DNA from: Siphonodentalium dalli
Lineage: Eukaryota > Mollusca > Scaphopoda > Gadilida > Siphonodentaliidae
Assembly (NCBI GenBank): GCA_032622095.1
Contig: CP136063.1
Span: forward strand, 30,940,987-31,004,986
Reading direction: 5' to 3'
Length of the DNA: 64,000 bases
Part shown: one piece after another, positions 45,728 to 56,451 of the stretch
Position numbering within the stretch: the stretch's first letter is position 1
How the letters are laid out: every line of letters starts with the position of its first letter
Notes under the pieces: model-generated
Seen by the model: the letters and a program-made list of their open reading frames with translations, nothing else
Database searches by the model: none
Told to the model about the DNA's origin: nothing
Program-made: the position numbers and the translations under genes

Positions 45728-45745
45728 TGGCGACGTCGCAAACAT
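45728..45745 (+). other. Primer-binding-site candidate of the 6.6 kb element
   Basis: TGGCGACGTCGCAAAC begins one base after the left LTR. TGG is the complement of the tRNA CCA end; the tRNA was not identified. Confidence 0.5.
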
Positions 45746-45886
45746 ATTTTCGTTATTCGCGGGGAAAACCTCAATTGTTTTTCTGTTGTCCTCCATTACC
45801 ACGTGCTCGGTTGGGAACGCGGTAGTTCTTCGTTAATTGTTCGTATTTCGTATATAATCGTTTTATTTGTTAACAAATAGCATTAA

Positions 45887-46478
45887 AGGGGTACTGTACG
45901 CCATTTTCAATAAATTCCCGGTGATAACAACGATCTATTATCGATACTATATAGAAATATAAGTAATTTGAGTCGAAGATGTGTTCTGTAAACGCTCAGG
46001 TTAATAGGCTATCTTAAAATTTAATAATTTAAAAGTTAATAATTTAATATAAATTGATTTTATGGCTCCAGCCATAAAATGGCGTCTCTTAAAATTCGAA
46101 TTTCCGTGTACAAAACGTAATCAAATTATAATTGAGGGATACTGGATTAGGAAAACAATTGCACACACGATCGTTTGAAACATTATGCTTATACGGGGAG
46201 AAAACCCAAGCCACTCATTGACTAGTGACGGTACACTAACTTAAATGAGTATATGGGACTACTAAGCATATAATATAATGTTTATTTGATTCATTTGGTT
46301 GAAAACTTTACAAAAATTACTCGACAACGACAATTTGTATTTTTGCATTCCGTTAAATTTGCCATCCGTAACAATACTTCGTACTCAACATACTTTCAAA
46401 AAATGGAAAAGTTGTTACCTTATTCTCCGACTCTTGGATTATAGAAACCAACAACAACATCTTGGGTACAGTACCCCT
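45887..46478. mobile_element. MITE family B, copy 2
   Basis: 592 bp, ends AGGGGTACTGTACGCC and GTACAGTACCCCT, flanked by TTAA at 45883-45886 and 46479-46482. The interior resembles copy 1 (AGGCTATC, AAATGGCG blocks) but is diverged. It is nested in the 5' part of the 6.6 kb LTR element. Confidence 0.88.
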
Positions 46479-46835
46479 TTAAAGTGCGTGTTGATGATAT
46501 TAATCATTAGAATTTAGTATTTACAGATTGTATTAGAAAGATTCTGCTGTTGAGGAAAAGCTACTTTTCAACGAAGTTTCAAGTCGAAAATATTTTTTTT
46601 GGGGGAAATTTTCTATTTAGTTATGGTAAAGAACCATTGTGTGTTTTTGTTTACTGGATATTATACGCCTACATCTCTAATTTTGTTCGGAGTAATGTGT
46701 TTTTGTAATGAATAGAATGTCATGATTCTGCTTTGCCAGTTATTGGCATGTTTCTGAATCTATTGACACTTTTACATTCTTTTCACATTCAAGTACACGG
46801 AGAGTGATAGACAGGCGAGTCAGCAGCATTCTGTT

Positions 46836-48080
46836 TTGCAGAAACATCAAGGTTCAATTTGGCGAGAAGGGGAAGGGAATGAATATAAAATGTTCAGAGC
46901 AGAATTTTCTGTTCCCAAGGTAAAACAAGGGTCGGTTATCGACTTTAGTATGCAAAATACGGTTACTGTAGCGAGTGGCAATAGACATCTAGTAGGTTCA
47001 ACTGAAATGACTGGGGCTGTCACGGAAGTGACGCGTGCAATAAGCCGTGCATCCGGTCCAGTCAGTTTTGGCGACATTGTCCAATCTTCAACAATGGCCA
47101 CCCACAGTACGTGGCAAGACACTGAGGATTTCGAACAAGCCATTACGTCAGCTGTGATGAGCATGGGAGTAAAAATCCCATCAGCTCAACTGAGTTTGCG
47201 AACTGTACAGCCTCAGGTATCGTCCAAGGTGACTCAAATGTTGGATAATCCGGGATTATCACCGGCACAGAACAAATTTGAATCAGCTCATCCAACCACC
47301 CCGGTCAGGTACATAACGTCGACGGAAAATCCAATGTTGACCAATCCAGGTTATTCACAGGTCGAGTCAACATTTAACTTGGGTAAAACTTCTACAGAGC
47401 TTGACCGATACCCAAGTTTCTTTCTCATGTACAAAGACGACCCTCTAGATGGATCGGTTATCGATCCGGGTCAAATTTCTAACAGGAAAAAGAAGTCAAA
47501 CAGATTGAAAGGTGCACATCAGGTCTTAATTAAATTGCCAAAGAAGGACAACGCGGTGATTGACGATTTTAAATATAGGAAATTCCTAGATAGTTCTGAT
47601 GCACCCGTGGTTTCCCAACTTGATCACTCGGTATGTGGTGAATTAAGCGAAGATGGCCTCGTCAAAATACAACTAGATTGCAAGCCACCACAGATAAAAT
47701 ATTGCTCTGAAGTCGATGCCAAAGCTACGCATACTAGCAATTGTGAAAATAGCTCCTCCAACGAGGTTAAGGGGGCATGCATACATGACAGAGACAATAC
47801 GCAGCTCTCATCTGATACAAATAGGTTCTCCCAGCAGAGTGTGATAAATTGGAAGATACCCCAGGTGACCTTGGAAGAACATGATGTCAGTGTGAGAACC
47901 AGTGAAGCAGAGATGACGCAGGAGCCTATTGACATGGCATATTTAAGTGACGATGACCGACACGACCTTCCTGCATCAAACACGGTACCAGGAACCAGAT
48001 TACCTTGGAAGAACAGGGCTGTTTATCGAATTTTGTTGATACTGCAAATGAGAGAGGGGCGTCTGGGGTCACACGGTTAG
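46836..48080 (+). CDS. Unrecognised ORF in the 6.6 kb LTR element (414 codons)
   Basis: A long open frame rich in Ser, Thr, Val and Asp with few aromatic residues. It has no zinc knuckle, no DTG protease motif and no polymerase motif. A basic cluster (ISNRKKKSNRLKG) follows a more ordered stretch, YPSFFLMYKDDPLDG. Predicted mostly disordered by composition. The first ATG of the frame, at 46908 or earlier, is not certain. A pyrimidine run ending in TTGCAG at 46846-46851 resembles a splice acceptor. It could be a divergent Gag-like protein or a captured host segment; neither is shown. Confidence 0.45.
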   Translation: MQKHQGSIWREGEGNEYKMFRAEFSVPKVKQGSVIDFSMQNTVTVASGNRHLVGSTEMTGAVTEVTRAISRASGPVSFGDIVQSSTMATHSTWQDTEDFEQAITSAVMSMGVKIPSAQLSLRTVQPQVSSKVTQMLDNPGLSPAQNKFESAHPTTPVRYITSTENPMLTNPGYSQVESTFNLGKTSTELDRYPSFFLMYKDDPLDGSVIDPGQISNRKKKSNRLKGAHQVLIKLPKKDNAVIDDFKYRKFLDSSDAPVVSQLDHSVCGELSEDGLVKIQLDCKPPQIKYCSEVDAKATHTSNCENSSSNEVKGACIHDRDNTQLSSDTNRFSQQSVINWKIPQVTLEEHDVSVRTSEAEMTQEPIDMAYLSDDDRHDLPASNTVPGTRLPWKNRAVYRILLILQMREGRLGSHG

Positions 48081-48955
48081 ACAGTGATACCAAGTCACAG
48101 GTTGCCTTGAAAACGCAGTCAGTGGTCGGGAATAATGCATTAGGGGCTACAATATCGGTTACCGAAAGCGTAGCAGAAGCACTTGTTGGTGATACTCAAC
48201 AGACGTATTCACTGAATAACAACCAGAATGTGGCGTTTCCGGTTGTCACGGTTACGTCATCTCAAATGAATGTGTCAACACAGATAACATCATCGGTGTG
48301 TACAGCTGAAGCAAACTTAACTGTTACATCGTGTTCCACAGAAATCCAACGGTTATCGTTGTCATCAGATATAAATGGTACAGGGTATATTTCAAACATC
48401 GTGCCCAGTAGGGGTGGTACTGATGAATATTTCGGCTACGATAGGGCAATGTACATGTGCGATACTACAACACCGACAGCTAGTCACATGATCGTCACTG
48501 AGACAGGTTCAAATAGTTCAGTTGGACATAGTGATCATGGATCAGTTGTCACAATCGACGACACAACGCAACTCAACCATAGTTCTCTTGTTTCAGTTAC
48601 TGAAACTAAACTGGGGGTATCCCGGGAGAAAACCAGGTCGAATGTTGTTTCGGAACATTCAACGGTGATTGTTTCCCCACCCGATCGGCGGAAACATCAG
48701 ATTATGATTGATTTCAAGAGCGATAATAATCCACAATGTAAAGGTTTAAGCGTGGAAACTACAATATTTGATCGAGGTAGATTAGCAGACATCGGGAAAT
48801 ATGAAAGTAAACATCTGGGGAGCACAGAGTGTGTACATATATACGCAAGTGATATATGTGTTTCCTCCCCTTACAGAAGAACGCCAGGTTTATACATTAA
48901 TTTCTCCAGTTCGAAAAAGGTCCATGTGTGGTTACCACGAACATGGGGCTGTTAA
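48005..48955 (+). CDS. Unrecognised second ORF in the 6.6 kb LTR element (316 codons)
   Basis: Another long frame with the same Ser/Thr/Val-rich composition (SVAEALVGDTQQTYSLNNNQ, VTVTSSQMNVSTQITSSV). It overlaps the end of the previous frame. Near the end SPPDRRKHQIMIDFKSDN looks more globular. No domain recognised, and its relation to the first ORF is unknown. Confidence 0.4.
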   Translation: MEEQGCLSNFVDTANERGASGVTRLDSDTKSQVALKTQSVVGNNALGATISVTESVAEALVGDTQQTYSLNNNQNVAFPVVTVTSSQMNVSTQITSSVCTAEANLTVTSCSTEIQRLSLSSDINGTGYISNIVPSRGGTDEYFGYDRAMYMCDTTTPTASHMIVTETGSNSSVGHSDHGSVVTIDDTTQLNHSSLVSVTETKLGVSREKTRSNVVSEHSTVIVSPPDRRKHQIMIDFKSDNNPQCKGLSVETTIFDRGRLADIGKYESKHLGSTECVHIYASDICVSSPYRRTPGLYINFSSSKKVHVWLPRTWGC

Positions 48956-51671
48956 CATCATCATAGTTGGATTCAGCACTGGTTTTCAGTTTCCAAGAGT
49001 CAAAGCTAAGTCGAAGATATTTAAAGACACTGTTAGTTCCGTGTAAACTTTCTAGCAGCAGCGGAACCATATCATATACGGTGAAATACTCCTGATGGCA
49101 TTCTACGATAGAGATTCGCATTTCAGTTATTGAAATATGAACATTGCTTCCAATATATATGTCAGATTATGTATATGACATCAGTTAAAAGACTATAATT
49201 ACTTTGACAAATCAGACTGACTACTTACCATCAGTTAAAACCAGGTGAGTTACTCACCCATTATGAAGGTTCCTGATCGTCTGTGTATTATAGGAACAGA
49301 GAGGTTTAACGAATGCTATTGATGGGTTTATTATAATCCAATTGTCCCGTTATGGGGTAAACTAGCAGAGAGAGTTTAGTGCTGCAAGTGGTAAATGTCA
49401 TCATGGTCGACATTGAGGTAACCACCCGATTACAAGATTCACAGATTTGAACATGTGTGTTTTAGACTACAGTTGGCAAATCGTCGGCCGATGAGGATAT
49501 CTTTTCATTGATAGCTGACGTAGGAGTTATACCGGATCAATATCCAGAAACTTCATCTTGTATAGTTAGTCACCAAATATAGGTTTGCAGACTTATCTTT
49601 AAAAGACAAGTTCCCACAACCTGATGTTATCTCCAAGGTACGGATAAACCAAAATATAATGATTTAAATTGAATACCGGTGTACATTTCTAGGATTTACA
49701 TATTTTGAGACAGATGAACCTCTGATAACTCACTTTTGAACTGTCAGGAACCATGGTGTCTCGAGACTGCCTAGAATGGCCATTCAAATTGAATCTATAT
49801 GAATAAGTTACTGACTGTGGTCCTTGGAAATCTAGTTCTACGATTGGTTTTATAAATCAGTCAGAGGTTATCTCGATCTGGAACAGTCACGTTTACGGAC
49901 ATGGTAACGGTTGAGCCATATTTTACTATTAACTCTACCCCAGTTACTATCCCGGGAGGTAGATACTGTGTCTGTTATATATTTAGAAAGAAAATACTTG
50001 TGTAATTTGGGATTATAAATCACAAGTGAAAGACCCTTATAAACAACATATTCTCAGGCAACATACTCGAACATCCGGATATGTTGTACATAGAAATATG
50101 TATGTATAATGTCCAACAAATTTGGGGATCAAGTAAGGACAGGCGTGTAACACTTAGAAATTATAAGATCGGGCTATCGTGATGTTAATTCTTCCGGTTA
50201 CCGAGTGAGAATTAAAGTGTTGTTAAAAAGCCTCTGTGTAAAACTTTACGCTTTTGCAACTATTAATGCTGCAGACGAATATTTAGAACAGAATTCTTTA
50301 GGTCGTTTTCGAGTTAGCCCTTGTTTCAAATAGAATCTGATTTACCAGGCTATCTATTATGGAAGGGGAAGAAGGTGTGAAATATATCAGAAATGTTTTG
50401 AGGCTTACAAGTAAAACGAACATTGGCATCAGTGGTTATCACTGGAAAGATATCGTCTGTATTTTTTCCTTCTTGTGAGAGAATATACATTGCTGAGCCA
50501 CAAACAGTTAAACCGTAACGTCTGTTATACGATAGCGGAAATAGTGATCGAGAGCACAGACTTATGTGGATCAAATGATTCCCATCCATTAATTGTCTCC
50601 TGAATGGGTTTACTAGTTAAGCAAATGGTCCATATGTGGTCACATATACACGACCTAACACTTAAATTACATCGGTTTCACATGTTCTAGAATTGGTGTC
50701 TGACGAGCCGCAGAATGTGGTATTTTGGCATAGCAAAATAAAGAAAACACTGCCTGCGATTATCGGCGAGGTAGCGGGTGAATTGGCCAGAATATTGCTA
50801 ATATTATTTCGAGGAGACACACCAGATAACATTTTATGGAATACAGCTCACACAGACACGAACACATACTTTTCTCTGATGAGCAACCACGATTATCGCT
50901 TGATTGCTCACTCATTGTCCTGTGAACCGGATTTCTAAAAAAGAAACACATAATTCTATCTGATGAGCAACAACGATTATTGCTTGATTGTCCCGTGAAC
51001 CGGATTTCTAAAAAAGAAACATATAATTTTATCTGTTCAGCAACAATGATTATCGGTTGATTGCTCAATGATCATTCAAAGCATCACATAACCAGTAGGT
51101 TACCCTCAAATTTGAATTGCATTGCTGTGATTGGAGCAACCACGGTTATCGCTGGATCATTGCTAATTTTTTAGAACAAATTTATAAGATCTTGTAGGTT
51201 ACTGAATTTTAAAACTATATCAGTGGTGACTGCACAATTGTTCACTCAATATGTTGGTTAATTCGTTTTAAATAAAGGGTAACCAAAATACTGGTATTCC
51301 ACTCTTCACACAAATTGTTCGATGTTCATGAGATATTCGAAATACGGCAAAGGTTATCTACGTCGGTTATCTACGTCAGTCCGTTCAAAAGTAATTTGAA
51401 ATTCTCAAGCTTATTGAAAAGTGTATTTTTGGTAATCATTCATTCATTTCATCGAATTATTTGTAAACCGACCTGGTACGGTATTTTTAATTTTTCTATA
51501 ATAATTTTCTTGTATACTCATAGAACAATGTTCAATGGTTTGTTCGTTCATACCAACACTGTACACCGACCAGGCATGGTAATTTTTTCTTTGTTGTGAA
51601 ATGATTTTCTCCGCAAACCTTGTGAATTTGGATTTGGATCGCTGTTCCCTCTGCTGAACTCTAATTATTTT
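48956..51671. other. Non-coding 3' interior of the 6.6 kb LTR element
   Basis: About 2.7 kb without a convincing coding frame. Four degenerate tandem units starting near GAGCAACCACGATTATCG lie at about 50881, 50965, 51038 and 51134; the first two also share TGAACCGGATTTCTAAAAAA. Confidence 0.55.
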
Positions 51672-51680
51672 AAAGGGGGA
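51672..51680 (+). other. Polypurine tract of the 6.6 kb element
   Basis: AAAGGGGGA lies four bases before the right LTR. Confidence 0.75.
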
Positions 51681-51684
51681 ATAG

Positions 51685-51992
51685 TGTTGTGAAATTGGGT
51701 TTCTAATCAATGGGAGATAATTCTATTAGAAGTGACCGGAGCTGGAGCGGCGATAAGTTTGTACCGGAAAGTGAACCGGAACTCTCGGCTCGAGAAGAAG
51801 TGACGAGATCGGAAAGGAGAACTAAAAGAGAAACCAAATTGAACACATCGTTATTTTATTGCTGTTGCTATTTTCATTATTATCTGATACAATCTTCACG
51901 TTTCTGCATATATATATTGGTGAGTATAAACCTTATTATCTTGTGCATGTATTAATATAACTTGTACTTATTATATACCAATTTTCACAACA
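51685..51992 (+). repeat. Right LTR of the 6.6 kb element
   Basis: Matches the left LTR without visible difference; the target copy GTAG follows. Confidence 0.92.
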
Positions 51993-52099
51993 GTAGGACG
52001 GTCGCTGATATATCTAGGACAGCCAACAGGGTGAGAGCTGATCAATGACCATAATGCACATGAGCCCTCCCGAACGGGGAATAAACGACATCATTGTGA

Positions 52100-52783
<684 letters not shown>

Positions 52784-52801
52784 TTTAATAAGGCGAGCAG
52801 C

Positions 52802-53872
52802 TTGGTGAGACATAAGAGAATCCACACCGGAGATATGCCTTACCATTGTGATATATGCGGGAAATCATTTAATAATTCGAGCAACTTGGTGACACATAAG
52901 ATAATCCACACCGGAGATAAGCCTTATTGGTGTGATATATGCGGGAAATCAGTTAATCAATCCGGCGACTTTGTGACACATAAGAGAATCCACACTGGAG
53001 ATAAGCCTTATAGTTGTGAAATATGCGATAAATCATTTAGTCAATCGAGTCAATTGGTGACACATAAGAGAAATCACACCGGAGATGAACCTTACCATTG
53101 TGATACATGCGGGAAATCATTTAATGATTCGAGCAACTTGGTGAAACATAAGAGAATCCACACCGGAGATATGCCTTACCATTGTGATATATGCGGGAAA
53201 TCATTTAATAATTCGAGCAACTTGGTGACACATAAGAGAATCCACACCGGAGATAAGCCTTATTGGTGTGATATATGCGGGAAATCATTTAATCAATCCG
53301 GCGACATGGTGACACATAAGGGAATCCACACCGGAGATAAACCTTACCATTGTGATATATGCGGAAAATCATTTAATCAGTCGAGCAGCTTCGTGACACA
53401 TAAGAGAATCCACACTGGAGATAAGCCTTACTGCTGTGATATATGCGGAAAATCATTTAATCAATCGAGCAACTTGGTGACACATAAGAAAATCCACACC
53501 GGAGATAAACCATATTGGTGTGATATATGTGGAAAATCATTTAATCATCCGAGCCACTTGGTGACACATAAGAGAATCCACACCGGAGATGAAACTTACC
53601 ATTGTGATATATGCGAGAAATCGTTTAATCATTCGAGCAGCTTGGTGACACATGGGAGAATCCACATTGGAGATAAACCTTCCATTTGTGACATATGCGG
53701 GAAATCATTTATTCAATCGGGTGATTTGGTGAAACATAAGAGAATCCATACTGGAGAAAAGCCTTACCGTTGTGATATATGCGGGAAATCATTTAGTCAG
53801 TTGAGCAACTTGGTTACACATAAAAGAATTCACACCAGAGATAAACCTTGCGGGAAATCATTTAATCTGTGA
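52802..53872 (+). CDS. Tandem C2H2 zinc-finger array, block II second part (12 fingers)
   Basis: Same frame as 52103-52783. Twelve complete fingers follow, then a linker THTRDKP joined directly to CGKSFNL and a stop, where part of a finger is deleted. One finger has Val for the conserved Phe (GKSVNQSG), another Ile to Thr in CDTC. The finger order NNSSNLV / NQSGD / SQSSQLV / N-SSNLV parallels block III fingers 14-17, which supports common descent. Confidence 0.82.
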   Translation: MVRHKRIHTGDMPYHCDICGKSFNNSSNLVTHKIIHTGDKPYWCDICGKSVNQSGDFVTHKRIHTGDKPYSCEICDKSFSQSSQLVTHKRNHTGDEPYHCDTCGKSFNDSSNLVKHKRIHTGDMPYHCDICGKSFNNSSNLVTHKRIHTGDKPYWCDICGKSFNQSGDMVTHKGIHTGDKPYHCDICGKSFNQSSSFVTHKRIHTGDKPYCCDICGKSFNQSSNLVTHKKIHTGDKPYWCDICGKSFNHPSHLVTHKRIHTGDETYHCDICEKSFNHSSSLVTHGRIHIGDKPSICDICGKSFIQSGDLVKHKRIHTGEKPYRCDICGKSFSQLSNLVTHKRIHTRDKPCGKSFNL

Positions 53873-54165
53873 GCAATTTGGAGATAAACCAGTGTGATGT
53901 GGGGATCATTTTGTTCGTTCGAGCCACTTGGTGACACATAAGAGTGATCCACACTGGAGATAAACCGTACCGTTGTAATATATTCGGGAAATCAATATAT
54001 ATTACTTTTTCGAGCGACTTGGTGAAACGTAAGACAGTCCATACCGCGGGAAATCAATATTTGTTACTGGTTCGAGCGACTTGGTGAAACAGACAGTCCA
54101 TACCGGTGTTAAGCCATAACACATAACATAATCCATACGGGTGTTAAGCCATAACACATAACATA
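53873..54165 (+). pseudogene. Decayed end of the block II finger array
   Basis: Finger fragments with deletions, matching the decayed regions at 27212-27600 and 58219-58620. The segment GGGAAATCAATAT...GCGACTTGGTGAAAC is duplicated in tandem here. Confidence 0.65.
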
Positions 54166-55040
54166 ATCCATACGGGTGGTGTGTATCAGTGCGATTTGTG
54201 CGACAAATCATTCGCCCAGAAGTTGACAGAACAGTGACCCGAGGCTGGTGGCACATACGACAAGTAACACCGACGATAGTCCGTATGTGGGAAATCGTTT
54301 ACTACTTCATCACCGTTCAAAAGAAAACACACACGTGAAATCGCCCATATCCGTGAGATGTGTGTGAGAAATCGTTCACTCAGAACCATCAACTCATAAG
54401 TCATAAGATAATCCACACCGGCGATCGACCATATCAGTGTGATATCTGTGAGGAGTTATTTTCCCATAGAAGTAACCTAATGACACATAAGGAAGTCTAC
54501 GCAGGCGATTCTACGTTTCAGTGAAGTGCGTGTGAAAAATCCTTCGCCAATAGCAGTAGCCTAATTACACATCACATAAGCCATACAGGCGAACGCCCGT
54601 ATCAGTGCGAGCTGTGTGAGATTTCATTCGCTAGGCACTATCACCTGGTGAGACAAAAAAGAATAATCCACATAGGCGAGCGTCCGTATCAGTGCGACGT
54701 GTGTGTGAAATCGTTCTTTGACAGCTGTGACCTGATGAGACATATGAAACTCCACACAAGCGATCGTCCACATCATTGCGATATGTGTGAGAAATCATTC
54801 GCCATGAGCAGTAGATTAATGCGACATAAGAAGCTTCACACACGATAGCGTCCGTATCAGTGCGATGTGTGTGAGAAATACAAGCATCGAGACACACAGG
54901 ATAGCAAGGAGATCCACACAGGTGATCGCCCATATCAATGCGATGTGTGAGACAAATAATTTTCACAAAACGGCCCTACGCATATGACAGAATCCACAGC
55001 GGCGACCATCCGTGTCAATCAGATGTGTATGAGAAATATT
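54166..55040 (+). pseudogene. Second-type C2H2 array (CDVCEKSF fingers), block II, decayed
   Basis: Copy of 27601-28640. The best frame (54648-54848) has two whole fingers (CDVCVKSF, CDMCEKSF) ending in HTR and a stop. Other fingers are present but out of frame. Confidence 0.75.
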
Positions 55041-55442
55041 CGCCCATAAAGTTTTACTTTAACATGTACATAAATTTTAACTGTGGTAGCTTTGTTCTAT
55101 TATGTCTTAAAAGGGGGCACCCGATTAATGTGGTAGAATGGTCGATATTAGTATTACTCGTAGCTATTGTGTGAGATTTTCAACTGTTATCGTTTTTTAT
55201 TTACAGCAATTATTACATAGTAGTCAGTGAAAGATGAAGTATTTTCTGTCACTCTATGCATTGTGGATTTAAAGATGGATTATCAACTTAAGTCGCTAGA
55301 ATTCCTCAAATATATCACATGCAGGTTTTGGTACACGGTACCTTTGTAGTAAACAAAACCATGTCTCCACTTTCGTAATAACAAATTACAGCTTTTAACT
55401 GACTCAATAAATTTTGACGGGCTCTAGACGATTTTCATGACA
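55041..55442. other. 3' flank of block II
   Basis: Matches 28620-29080, including TTAAAGATGGATTATC at 55269. It is joined directly to the block III unit at about 55443. Confidence 0.5.
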
Positions 55443-55562
55443 AAGTCTCAATGAATGCTCTGGGCCAATGATTTTTCAGACATATCAAATTGATGAGGAC
55501 TATCTCCTTCATTTAAAGAGATAACCCATCTTTGATTGAATTTGTTTGATAGTACCGTAATG
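55443..55562 (-). pseudogene. Remnant of the minus-strand zinc-finger gene, block III
   Basis: Only the 5' end of the gene survives (the stretch coding SEKSF...) with the first part of the divergent region. The rest was lost at the junction of blocks II and III. Confidence 0.65.
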
Positions 55563-55566
55563 TTAA

Positions 55567-56085
55567 AGATGGATTATCTCTTTAAATAACAAATTTTAAA
55601 TAGTTGCGTGGGTATAAAATAATAGATATGAACTGAAGACCTATGTCCGGAAAGCTTCGATCAATTAATATTGATTTTATTTCGAATATTAAATCGGGCC
55701 CGTTTATATTACTATTTTTAGAACCGACCATTTGGATGAGACCATATTGCGATATAGAGCACTGGGCTGTTCCTACGGCTACGCAACGAATGTCAAATGT
55801 CACATATTGGTTGTTTGTATTGTTTTGTTCCACAGATATAAGCGATAATGAGTATAATTAACGTTTATTTGTGACAAAATTGCACAATATAATTTCTGGT
55901 CTCTGTTAACAGTAACCACTATTGTTCGTTAGCTGAACAAACACACCTTTTTAGACCAGAAAATATTCGAAATAAAATTAATATTAATCGATAGAAGCAT
56001 TTCCGGACAGGAGTCTTCGATTCAAATCTAATATTTTATACCCCGGTAACTATATAATACATGTTTACAAAGAGATAATCCACCT
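55567..56085 (+). mobile_element. MITE family A, copy 4
   Basis: 519 bp, TTAA at 55563-55566 and 56086-56089. It lies between AGTACCGTAA and CCGATACAAA, which adjoin each other, with a few bases between, in block I (about 21885-21905). The insertion is therefore dated after duplication. Confidence 0.92.
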
Positions 56086-56089
56086 TTAA

Positions 56090-56400
56090 CCGATACAAAT
56101 ATGAATTTGAATATCACTTTCTATCGTTTTGTAAATGGTTCTACTGAACGAAACCACATACCGGTACTGAGATGCTTGTTATAAAAGTTAAATCGTCCTT
56201 TATTCGACGTGAATATCGATTAATTGACACATAAACCTTCATTGTTACATTGTGTTATTTGAATTCGACATAGATCATATATCTATCTAGACGGTCTGGA
56301 TCTGGATAAATACATCAAAGTAACCAATTTGGTATGGTAGGACGGTCGCTGACATACGGTATCTAGGACAGTCTACAGGGTGAGAACTGATCAATGACCA
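56090..56400. promoter_or_regulatory. Divergent intergenic region, block III
   Basis: Best uninterrupted copy of the region after the MITE: from CCGATACAAATATG through GACGGTCTGGATCTGGATAA to the ATGACCATAATG before the array. No core promoter was mapped. Confidence 0.45.
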
Positions 56401-56451
56401 TAATGCTCATGAGCCCTCCTGAACGGGGAATAAACGACATCATTGTGACGT

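Larger units (their letters stand above)
45419..51992 (+). mobile_element. LTR retroelement with unrecognised ORFs (6.6 kb), very young
   Basis: Two 308-bp LTRs (45419-45726, 51685-51992) appear identical base for base. They start TGTTGTGAAA and end with its exact inverse TTTCACAACA. The target duplication is GTAG (45415-45418, 51993-51996). The unoccupied site TATGGTAGGACGG is present in block I (about 22117) and block III (about 56334). A primer-binding-like TGGCGAC follows the left LTR, and the polypurine tract AAAGGGGGA precedes the right LTR. No reverse transcriptase, protease, integrase or usual Gag was recognised. Two long frames (46836-48080, 48005-48955) are unlike anything I know. 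It looks like a whole, non-autonomous insertion mobilised in trans. MITE B copy 2 is nested inside. Confidence 0.88.
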
